Of a stretch of 64,000 bases of DNA, positions 34,401 through 46,400 are shown one piece after another. This DNA comes from Trachythela sp. YZ-2020 (Eukaryota > Cnidaria > Anthozoa > Malacalcyonacea > Clavulariidae): contig JADLSH010000190.1 of NCBI GenBank assembly GCA_016169945.1, forward strand, positions 5,394,001 to 5,458,000. The letters run 5' to 3'. Position 1 is the first letter of the stretch. Every line of letters starts with the position of its first letter. The notes below the pieces were generated by a model. That model was not told the DNA's origin and ran no database searches. It worked only from the letters and a program-made list of their open reading frames with translations. A program made the position numbers and the translations under genes.

Positions 34401-37400
34401 CTTATTTTCTATTTGGCTATGGGTGGTTTTGTTGATGAGAGTATTGGAGTGCTTGTTTTTGTTGAGATTACGCTTTATAATAGGGCGACATACATCCTCC
34501 TTAATACATTAGGTTGGTATTTTAATTTCTGCGTCTGCACATGATTGTATTGATTGAGTTGGCCTGGTTCTGCCGGCACCGTCATGTCGAATGGTTGGGC
34601 TGCAGTTTTGGTTGTTGTTTATTTTCCCCTACCTGTACATTTTGCCTAAAACATCCGTACACGTTGGATAAGGAATCTTCCTCTGCAAGTTTTGACTTAA
34701 TCCAGCAAGATTTCCGTGGGACGAATTTTTTCCTTTGTGTTTCTCCTCGCCATTGCTGGACCTAGGTGCGGGCTTTCTACAGCCTCGTATGCCCCGCAGA
34801 TTGCCTGGGGCCGACAATGGAGTGGGCGAACTCACCGGATCTCGGGTCGATATTTCGCTTTTACCGGAGTCCTATTTTTCTTAAGGGTACTTCGCTCCAA
34901 AGCGCCAAAGAATTAGTAACGACCAGTCGTTTTGCAGTGGGCATCACCCGAGGCCAAGTATCCAATGTTGTGATTGGCAGGGCTCGTCCGTGTCTAATGT
35001 CGGCCCTAGACCGTCTCCGCTGATGGTGTCGCGTGGACAGGTTTTACCTAGCCCACGGGGCGTAATTTTCCGTGACCGTTCCTCATTTGTTCCTGGCGTT
35101 TATATAGACGCTTTTGAGGAGAGTTTTGGGAAGAGAGTGTTGGGTTATGAGGTTTTGGTATGGGTTTAAGTTACGGGTAGTGGTTAGGTTTGTATGGGTG
35201 AGATGAGGCCCAGCCTCAAATTACAATCCTAATCCGTATAGTCCGGCGACAGGGCTCGCATTTCCCATAACTCTCTTCCTGTAAGCCTATGGAAGCATTG
35301 TTGCAGTTGGAATAGATTACTATTCTAAGTGTAACCATGCGTAACATAAGTATAAAAGACTGAGTCTACATTCACTCGGGGTCAGTTTGTTAAACGAGAC
35401 GCTCTTGGGTACGGCGTGATTGACCTAACGGGGGAAGGTTATAATATTGGCTGTTGTTTATTGTCCATATAATCTTTAGTTTAGTTTGATGTAGTGTTTG
35501 TTTTTCTGTTATTTTTTTTTTTTTTTGGGGTGCTTTCGTTTCACTCCACCCTCCTCCCAACGACTAGGCACAGACAGATTGTGCTAGTAAATTGCGAAAA
35601 GTTGCTCAAAAAATCGAAAAGTTGCTCCAACACTACAAAGTTGCTAAAAATGGAACAAGTTGCTGCCAAAGTCGGGAAAATGCTCCTAAAATTTAGTATT
35701 TTCCGCACAGAAATTGACTGGTTGTCTGCTTTATTTGCTTATATTTACAAGAATACACATTTGACATCATGAATGACTGTATTTCAAACTTCAACGAGCA
35801 TGTACAGTATTCGGTATTTTATATCACAGGTTTTATGCGCTCAATACAAACAACACTTAACAAGTGTTCACACTTCACAGGAACTGTAATGAGAAAATTA
35901 ATGGGAGTTCAATCTCAGTTTCAACAGTTCCTCGCTTGATGATGATGCGTCCGCCATATTTTAAATATTAATTTTGTGAATGCTGGAATAAATTAAATTG
36001 GCCTCTCATAGAGCCCAGGCCCCGGCCGGCCATACTTTTGCTAAAGTATGCACATTTTAGGGAAAGTTGCTCGAAGTTGCTCGTTTGCCAAAAAGTTGCT
36101 CAAAATTCAAAAAGTTGCCAAAAGGTTGCCGAGCACAATCTGTCTGTGCCTACCAACGACTGGTACCTGCATCACTCCTATAGGCTTACGGGCTCGCATT
36201 TCCCATAACTCTCTTCCTGTAAGCCTATGGAAGCATTGTTGCAGTTGGAATAGATTACTATTTATTATTTTATTCACGGCCACGGACTTATTAGAAAGCG
36301 AACGAAATATATTTTCTCGTATATTTCAATATACTGGCCATAAACCAACTCTCTCTCGTGCGATCGAGAGCACGCCAATGAGAGCACGTCTGTTCATCGG
36401 CTATGCTGCACGCAAATTATATTTTTATATCGGAAAAATATCTATATGCCTTTATAGAGGATAGATAAATGTTCAAAAAATTCGTCTTTTCAATGTATAC
36501 TCCAGAGTTGAAGTAAAACTTGAAGATGAATTAGTTAGACAAGCGAACAAAAATCGAACTACATTATATAACAACGAGGTTGACTATATAAATGCCGAAT
36601 CAAATTGCATGTTATTTATACACTGACACTGTATAGTGTATAGTGTATACTGTATACTGTATAGTGTATACTGTATACTGTATACTGTATACTGTATACT
36701 GTATACTGTATACTGTATACTGTATACTGTATACTGTATACTGTATACTGTATAACGTGTCTGACTGTAGCTCATGATTTATAGCTAAATGATTTTAATA
36801 ACTATTACAGTGAAATATCTCTCTAAAGAAAATAGATAGAATTAATACAAAATGTTTTATGAACAGAATTAATGAGGATTGCGTGATCCTAACACTTGGG
36901 GTGTTGCTCGACTTTCTGAAAGTTAAAAATACGCAACATCCCGCGTGTTAGGATCACGCAATCCTGCACGGAAAACCATTCGGTAATCCTTTAATAATAT
37001 TCATCTCCTAATGGCTCTGAAATAGTATAGTCGTTCATGAACAAAGCGATTAATTGAGCAAAAACGGTACAATTTGCCCCGGAAGCTTACAGGTAATAAT
37101 AATTCGAAGACTCGAACTAAACTGCGAGGAAAATAAGATACATTTTACACCTTTTTAACCAAAGAAGTGCATCCGTTGCGGAGTTCTTCGCCTTCGTAGT
37201 TCCAGCATCAATTTCACGTTGAATAATATCTTGCAGAATCTTATACCTCTCCTGGTCTTCCTTGTACTTCTTTGTAAGTTTCTGCAAATGACAAATAGAA
37301 CACAGTACTGCATAAATTTTCTCTAACACTATTACTAACCCTTAGGCACTAACCACCAACTAACCCTCGGAACCTTTGTCAATTGGGTTGCAAAACCTGT

Positions 37401-40400
37401 TAAGGCTTGCCGTCCATCTGAGAGTGGTGAACATATTAAACTAAAAAAATTAAACTAAATTGTCATATTTTTATCCTGCTCAGAGGTGTCCGTATTAGAG
37501 AGGTGTTGATATTAGAGAGGTGCCCGTATTAGAGACGTGTCCGTATTAGAGACGTGTCCGTATTAGAGACGTGTCCATATTAGAGACGTGTCCGTATTAG
37601 AGAGGTGTCCGTATTAAAGAGGAATCCGTATTACAGAGGTGTCCGTATTAGAGAGGTGGCCGTATTAGAGAGGTGTCCGTATTAGAGAGAGGTGTCCGTA
37701 TTAGAGAGGTGTTCGTACTAGAGAGGTGGCCGTACTAGAGAGATGTCCGTATTAGAGATGGGTCCATATTAGAGTGGTGTCCGTATTAGAGTGGTGTCCG
37801 TACTAGAGAGAGGTACCGTATTAGAGAGGTGTCCGTATTAGAGAGGTGTCCGTACTAGAGAGATGTCCGTATTAGAGAGGTGTCCATACTAGAGAGATGT
37901 CCGTATTAGAGAGGTATCCGTATTAGAGAGGTGTCTGTACTAGAGAGGTGTCCGTATTAGAGAGGTGTCCGTATTAGAGAGGTATCCGTATTAGAGGAGT
38001 CCGCACTAGAGAGATAGCCGTATTAGAGAGGTGTCCGTACTAGAGAGGTGTCCGTATTAGAGAGGTGTCCGTATTAGAAAGGTGTCCGTATTAGAGAGGT
38101 GTCCGTACTAGAGAGGTGTCTGTATCAGGGAGGTGTTTTTATTATAGAGGTGTCCGCACTAGAGAGGTGTCCGTAGTATCTCAAAAGGTGGGGGGGTGGA
38201 GCCTGCTGATAGTTTTGGACGCATGTAACACATTTAATGTTTCCAGGGCATTTTCGCATCATTTATAGACATCTCCCGACGGAAGCGTAACTTGGGTCTA
38301 AGCGTTAAGGCTGTTTTCCACTGCACACGTGACACCTATCGTACCGAAACGTAGTCTATTTCTTTGTTTCCTGAGCACTCGGGTAGAACTAATGACTTCG
38401 ACACAAAAGAAAATGCTACGGTACGTTACGATACGTTTGAAATGGAAAATAGCCTTTAGGGGTGTAGGTATGTTTTGCCCGACGAAATGGCGTAAAGGGG
38501 CCGGCCAAAACCAAAATTGTCTATTGAGTTCCCATGCCGCTAGCAGCAATGCGCAGGTATGGAGTGCTGAAAGCTCGAAGGCTCTAGGGGAATGCTCCTT
38601 CTGAAATCTGGAGTCTCTGAAACGTCATTCATGCACTTTGGGGGAAGAATTTACAGAATTCTGATGAGAACATGTCGTATAAGCAAAAGTGTGGGAGAAT
38701 AATTACATATTGATCCCCCTCTGCCCAAAAAGTGGGGGGGGATTCGTCTCCCCCATCCCCCCAGGATTGACGCCCTTGTCTGAAAGGCAAGATAAAAAGC
38801 ATCTCTCGGCGCCTGCAGTGTTCCGCCATCTTTGGTCTATTTATACTTATTACTATCAGACAAATTGACAGCCTGCAAAACTGCATGGCATTTGATTTAA
38901 TAGTTTGGTTTCGGGTTTGGCAGTTCCTGTTATTATTAAAAGTAGTAAGTTACAAGCCTTTGTACTTGACATGTAAGACTATCTGCATGCTAATAAAGAG
39001 GAGTTTATTCCGAATTTAGAATTTGATGTCATAAAGGTGATGGTTTGATAACTTCGACGTAAACATACTTCAATAATTTCGATGTAAACTGACTAAGCTT
39101 TTGAACGTCACTGGAGCTAGAATGACATCATTATAGGCATGGAAATGTTTGGGCGTCGTTTTTGGACGCTCAATTTCGACCAATCAGAATGCGGGAAAAG
39201 CAATAACCACCTGACAAGTTTTACTTATTGGTCTTGGAGCAGCGCAACCTAATAATTTATACCCGAGATAATTAGTTAGTATTACATGTATCCTAGGGTG
39301 TCATCGGCGTTTTCGCCATGTGGTTAATTTGCACAATAATAAAAGCAAAACACGGAAACGAAACGAGCTTGTGCCACCAAAATTTTCGTTTTTAATCTTG
39401 GCAATCTGCTTAAAGCATGCACTTGATCCCAGAATTGAACATTTTTGGTCATAATAATCAATATGGTTTGGCACCTTGGTTTTGCCTGATCTATATTTTA
39501 ACAGGTTGTTATGCAATCCCGCTGATTGGATCTAGAAATGAAGGTAGGTAACATACTATTATTCTTCATTCATGTCGTTTGCATGGTGTGCATATTTCGC
39601 TCATTCTGTTAAATATAGGAGATCCTTGATTTGTCTTGGCCACAAAAGGGCGATGTTGAAAAATTATGAGATAACCAGTAAACTGTATAAAAGTGTAGCC
39701 TGTTTTGGAATAGTTATGTACAAGTACAAACTATCGACATGCAAGCTACATTCATAATTATGTATTTATTTTATATGTATTATGGTATTATTCCTCTTGA
39801 TTTTTAGTCAGAATTTTATCTTGTAAGAGAATCTGAATGTAGTAAATTAAATTACCAACATTTGCCCGTATTCTTGACCGTGAACTGCCAAAATATCTTA
39901 ACTTATAGCTGCGAAGAACGGACATCTTCTAATATAAAATAGCATACTACAGCAGACAATTGGCATGAATTTAACGTTACAACTGCCTCTACATGTAACT
40001 TAGGAAGTTGGAAATAATCACTCAAATGAAATGCAAGCAATTGCAAAGCTCATAAGTAGTGATGGTTCAACATTTGAAGTGGCTGCCAACTAGTATAAAC
40101 ACAATACTTGTGCGGCCAATTTAATGGCGCCAATTCGCTCATACATTCTACGTCTGGTATATTTAAATATATTAATACTGGACGTTTTTGAATAAAGAAG
40201 CCTTTGATAGGCAGTCCAATGGCTATATGCTGCATGGTTCAATAAATAATGGACTAAAACATTCAAATTTTTTAATAAAGCTCTTGTTGCCTTGTTGAAA
40301 ATGACGAAAATATGATAAATTTACTTTACAATAATGCAATTCTTATTTCTTCAGTTCTCGTTGCCTGCTTTAAAACTATTTTTAAAACTACGCTAAAATA

Positions 40401-43400
40401 ATAACAGAACTTCAATGTATGATAGTTCCGATCCACTATATTCTAACAACTTTTTGGCGAACAAAACAAGTTCGTAAAACAAACAAATACGAAAAGTTCT
40501 GCCATGCGGGATGCCTGATTCCCACCGTGTTTCAAAATACGAAAACACAATCTCAATGGCTGTCAGAAAAGTAAAAAACCCGTCAAAACAGCATATCGGG
40601 GTGGAGAATTTGTAGAACTAGATTCTATTAGGGGAGAAACAATTTGAGAAAAAACTATGGAAGAATGTGAAAGAAACACAAAATAAATACTTTTCTCTTA
40701 TATGGTATACGTATAAACATACTGTCATTCCATATCTTTCACCCATTCTCCCGTGAGACTCAATAAACTCTTTGTTTTGTTTTTCGGTTTTCCCGCCCTA
40801 GCGATCACATCCCCCCCCCGTATGCTGTTTTGACGAAGCCGTTTTACCGTCGGCTCTGCACTTTCATATTCACTTTCAGATTCAGATTCACATTCATATT
40901 CATGAAAATAGTAGGGTACCTGACGTACAAAATGTGAAATAACTCAGTTTCTTTAGACGAAATAGACTTGTTTAAAAAACTCAGGAAAATTCGCAGAACC
41001 TACACGACCGATACGTAAATTCATGCTACGCCATACTGTCGCAAGAGATCGGCCAAAATATTTTTCGCTACATCTCGTAGGATACGCATTGTAGCTCTTC
41101 CATACTGGAATTCATTCTTTATTACAATATAATTAATGATATGAAGCAAACTTAGTCTCAAAAACGTTTGCCGTTTTGTCGGGAAAAATCGCAAATCGCA
41201 GCGCATGAGAAACGGCTTTTGTAACCTGAAGCGAATGACAACAACACAATCGAGAAAGTAAACGATTCTCACGGGGCACGCGTTTGGGTTGGAGTATAGT
41301 CATCGAAATTCATTCATCTACAACTATAATAAAATGATGTGATGTACTTTTTATCTTCAAACAACTTGCTGTTTCGGTTGCAAAAATCGCAAAACACAAC
41401 TAGTGCTTGAGTCAAAAATCCGGGTGGGATTTCAACTTTTCTAAATGTCCCTTTAGTCTAAATGTAAACACAATTTTCGTTGTTTTCGGTAGAATGTCTA
41501 CCAGCTGATTAGAGAATATGCTCAAATGTAAATAATTTCAAAACGAGCCCAATCGTTCCCTCAGAAAAAAAGCTTGAAATCGTTCTTTGTGTAGAATGAT
41601 AGGATGACAAATCCCCGGAATATTTTGTTTCAGATTCAAATTTCATGCTGTTTCACATTCATTTCAGATTCGCACTCAAACACCGTTAAGGCTCTTTTCC
41701 ACTCATCGCAAAACCAACTCGCAAACTCGCTGCGAGTTCTTGCATGTAATTAAAATAAACTGTCGAGCATTGTGATTGAATGGATGAAAGTACTCGCAGC
41801 GAGCTTGCGAGTTGGTTTTTGCGACGAGTGGAAAAGAGCCTTTAGTCTTGGTAAATCGTTTAATCACTGCAACACTTTTAAAGCAACGTTAAAGAAATTC
41901 ATTCTTCTGTATTATTGTGCGCTTCATTCTGCGTGGTTTTCCTTGCGATTCGGCTATTCGTGTTCGCAGGAAAAACCGCAAAAGCTTAGATTGCTCTTTG
42001 AGACTTTCTTTGTATATTTTGACATGGCTTCGCAAGCGGTTGTTCTCGCAATAAACCATATTTTTATGCTATTAAAGGCGCGTATCCAACTTTTTTAAGC
42101 AATTGATTATATGAAGATATTTATGAGTTTGTAGCACTTTTTTGTACGTCAGGAAAAATCGCAAAACGCGGCATATGAGACGCGGTTTTTGCAATCTGAA
42201 GGAGCGGAATCCTGTAAATAATTTGGCATGATTTTGGCAATTAAATATGCAACATAACTTTGCATAATTAACCAACCATCATTTCAGCCAAACACAATGC
42301 AGCTTTTAGCCCAAAACGTATCTTATCGGTCAGCTGTATTCTTCCTTAGCCTAAGTAACACATAGCAACCACGAAAATTCAGTATATTTTATAAGCAAGA
42401 ATGCCTTTTATGATCTTTCATTGGAATTTTTGCAAGTTTTTAAACCCCAAGCGTTTCAAATCGCTTTAAAACTGGTCTATTTCATGTTGACAACTGACAA
42501 GCGTAGGCAAGGGTTACTCCACTATTACATTAGGCTAAAACACTGCAATGTTTGCCGTTCAGTCAACGTTATAAAACAGCTCTCGTGTCGCAACCAGCTT
42601 TCATATCCCTCAGACTTGAAGACATAAAAATTCTACACTAGTAACTTTATATATAGTTAAACCTAATTTGTATATAGTTTTCCAACCGCCATGTTTAAAT
42701 GACACAACCGTTACAACCACATAACTCAATCGCGTTGATATTTGTTCAGCAAAATGATAAGGCAGGATTCATAGCAAAAAATTTCTTGAATTCCACGTGC
42801 CTTATTTTGATGTGTTTATATGTGATAGGTAAATGATATATTGTAGGTTATTCTTGTTGTTTTCAGGGATCTCTAACTTCGCATTTCTTCAGAAAAGACG
42901 TCATGTTGACCGATCGTGTTTGCATGATTTAGCCATTGATAACAACATTAGTGACCGCACCTTTACTCCTGCAGACGAGCGTTTGTTCCTGCTTGACCTG
43001 TATGATGCAACAAGCGGTCCTTTCTACTGGTATAAGAAAACAGGATGGGGGAAAGACCTCGTAGATCATTGCAAATGGTTTGGCATACATTGCTACGAGA
43101 ACGGTAGTTATGTTAAATGGATTGATCTCACTGATAATGGCCTGACTGGACGACTACCAAATTTTTGGAGATTTCGTAATCTACAAGGAATATGCTTGTC
43201 TATTAATAAACAAATGACAGGAAGAATACCTGATGTGATTTCCAGTAATATGACTCGGCTCCGACAACTGCAGATCTCCTTTTCAGGAATTTATGGTGAA
43301 ATCCCATGGGATCTAATTCTGCAGTTGTATAACCTGGAGGAGATACAACTTTGTTGCATGAATCAAACAAAATTTGTAAAATTATACGGCACCATACCAC

Positions 43401-46400
43401 ATGACATTGATCGCTTGCAAAAGCTGCAAGTACTGAGCCTTGGTGAAAACGATATTAAAGGAGACTTGCCTTTGAGTATCAGAAATTTAACAAAATTGTG
43501 GTTTTTGGATTTGGAATTTGCGGAACTAAATTCAGGTGAAATGTGGTATTTTTCGAACATGAGTCAACTGACATACATACATCTGACGAATTGTAGGTTA
43601 GGGGGAACAATACCAACTGATTTTGGAAAAACTAATCCAAACATTGTCGAGTTACGTCTTTATGGTAACAAACTTGAAGGGGAAATAAAATACTGTTTTG
43701 ATCAGGGTTTCCAAAAGACAACACAACTGAACTTAGGTTGGAATAATTTACACGGCTTATTGCCAACAACGTTCAAAAAACTCCAAACCCTTCAGGTACT
43801 TGATTTATCAAATAATAACTTCACAGGTTTTGCCGCAAACCTGTCGTTCAATTCTCAACTTGAGATCGTATACCTTGATGGAAACACCCATTTAAAAATT
43901 GATGGTAATAGGCTATTAGACGCATTACAGCCGTGCCTATACAGTCTACGCATGCTCGTTGCAAGCAATTGTGGACTCAAAGGCGAACTATCAAGTTCAT
44001 TCTGGGACTTTTACCAAGTTATGTATATTGATCTCAGCAATAATAACATGACTGGTCGTGTCCCTACAAATGATGCATATAGTATGGTCTATTTGATTTA
44101 TCTTGCTCTCGCATCAAATAACTTTACTGGTGAGTTACCCATGAGCTTTTTTGCTCCATTGAAATCTTTGACATATCTCGATGTTAGGCAAAACCGGTTC
44201 CTAAAATGCAAGGATATTTTCCCAAATATGTATATGATGGTAACATACAATGTGAAGATACAAAGAGATACATTTTCTTGCCCGACTGTTCATCTTACAA
44301 ATTCAGGCGGGCGGGCAAACTCGTTCCCAGGGCTTTATAGGGGACGAGTAGAAATGGACCCAGGGTATCACGATTACTCCTTGTGTTTTTGTAACAAAGG
44401 TTACTATGGTTACCGCAGATATTGCAAGCCCTGTATGAAGGGTGGTTCATGCAAAGTGGAAGCAGAAAAGATAAATAAAACAGAAACTTCGCCATCAACC
44501 AATCAAATTGAAGTTAAGATGAACATTAAGAAAGGTTACTGGCCATGTTGCGGCGATTTCGAGAATGTAACTAAAATGGTTAAATGCAGCCAGCAAGAAA
44601 TATTTGATGATGAAATATGCAACCCGTCCGGAGATTGCAACTGTAGACTGCAATTGGTGAATGATCAAATGAAAACAACATGTAATTCGTCATGTGTATG
44701 TCGCTATGGCAACGAGGGAAGATTCTGCTCACAGTGTATTAATAGTTATTACAAAAAGGGTTCCTTATGTGTTCCGTGTCCAGAATTCCGTAAAAATTTC
44801 CCAATCATTTTGATAATCTCCTTCTTCGCATGTTTCGTTATGTCTATTTCTTTGCTGATTTGTTTAAGACGGCGCAAAAGGCGGGTGGTCATTGTTCTAA
44901 TGTTTCTGTTCGCAGTGGCACTCATAGTTTTGCACACGAAGTCAATAATTCCTGGATGGTTTTATATGCTTATATTCGCAGTATGGATCTTAGGTCTTTC
45001 TGACGCAGGCAGGAGCCTGAAAAGCTTTTGGAGTATAGCGGTGTTCTTCTTCCAATCCCTAGATGCGATGTTGTCCGATGCGAACGTCTGGCCAACTAAA
45101 ATAGTTCTTCTGAAATATCAGATAACCAACGCGTTTAATTTTGAGTTCTCGGAACTAACTTGTAGCTTTTCTGCTGCGAAACGTCCTGAAGTTGGCTTTG
45201 CTGTCATCTTGCTGCTACCTGTCGCGGCGATATCTTTAATATGGCTGTTGTATGCTTTGGGGAAGGTATCCTGTGGTCGAAACAGAAATATTTCCAGTCA
45301 CCGATGCAAACGGTGTACTCTTCAAATACTTCTCTTCGTGTACTTTCCCATCACTGCGAAAACATTTGATGCGCTATTTTCTTGTGAACATAGTGACGGG
45401 TTGTCTTACTTAAAGAACACACCATGGCTTGACTGTAATGGTACGTCATATAACAGGCTGCTTGTTTTAGGTTATGTTTCTTTGGTCGTTTTTGTCATTG
45501 GAATTCCTCTTTTCATTTTCGCTCCATTGCTGTATAAATACTTAGACAATGAAGGGCAGGTTATCTCTCAAGACATCGATATTTGGTTGAAACCGTTGTA
45601 TGAAGAATTTAAGCCACCATTCCGACGATATTTCCGGTTAGTTTTTCTCACCCGTCGTCTTCTACTTGCTGTGTTTTTAACCATAGTTCCAACTACCTCC
45701 TCTTACCAAATTTTAAGCATAACTCTCCTTCTTATCACCTTCATTATCATAACCTTAGTTTCCAGGCCGTACAAAGGATATTCTGAGAAATACGAATTCG
45801 AAACGCTATCCGATCTCGCAGTATCTATTGTTTTACTTCTTTCCTTTGTCAGTCTGGCCTCCTTGCGACTTTCTACGAAACTTGATAATTCGCTTTTGTG
45901 GTTGATCATTTCTATGAATTTGGTCGTGGTATCATGCTGCTTTCTGGGAATTCTTTCGTTGTTTTTGGTGAATTTATGGAAATCGCCAAATTTGCAGGCT
46001 GAAAATGTTCAATTTGAACCAATTCTAAATTAAACTATATAAAGTATATTGTTGGCAGACATTCGAACCGCATGCAGACCATTGACCGTGGCATTTGAGT
46101 ATTTGGCTTCAACCATTGTCATTGAACTATAGAAGAACTGGAAGATGATTACTTGACAGCCAAACCCCCAGCTTGGTCTGCAATCCCGGATTATCTAAGT
46201 ACTAAAGTTGGAAGGGTGCAAAAGAAAGCCACCATATGAAAATAATTAATCCTGGTACCCCATACGAAGTGTCGTCGAATAAAACTGGTCTTGAAACACT
46301 ATCGAAAAAATTTGCGAAAGACAATAAAATATCTGGGCCTCTCAAATAACTTTTTAAATATAATTGCGCTAGCATTAATCATGATTATATCTTAAGAAAT

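Larger units (their letters stand above)
30798..36262 (+). mobile_element. Tyrosine-recombinase-type (Ngaro/PAT-like) retroelement, non-autonomous
   Basis: The layout is A1 (30798-30882), interior, B1 (35252-35324) directly joined to A2 (35317-35400), then B2 (36190-36262). A1/A2 and B1/B2 are near-identical direct repeats. This A1...B1A2...B2 pattern of split direct repeats is typical of Ngaro, PAT and VIPER elements, where the B1-A2 junction mirrors the circular intermediate. A1 contains a TATA-like gtataaaag. The interior holds a decayed gag with a CCHC knuckle but no recognisable reverse transcriptase or recombinase, so it must have been mobilised in trans. It lies antisense in GLTP intron 3. 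No target duplication is seen, as expected for recombinase insertion. Class assignment rests on repeat structure, not on enzyme genes. Confidence 0.7.
29472..37150. other. GLTP intron 3
   Basis: 7.7 kb, mostly occupied by the split-direct-repeat retroelement (30798-36262) and a foldback element at 30165-30425. A 7-bp tandem repeat lies at 36634-36752. The rest is A/T-rich without recognised features. Confidence 0.7.

Noticed and set aside
34541..35023. Overlapping plus-strand frames at the 3' side of the retroelement as reverse transcriptase or recombinase remnants
   Set aside because: No catalytic motif of either enzyme was found in any frame; the similarity I looked for could not be supported.
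36584..36775. 63-codon frame with SIQYTVY repeats
   Set aside because: Translation of the 7-bp tandem repeat.
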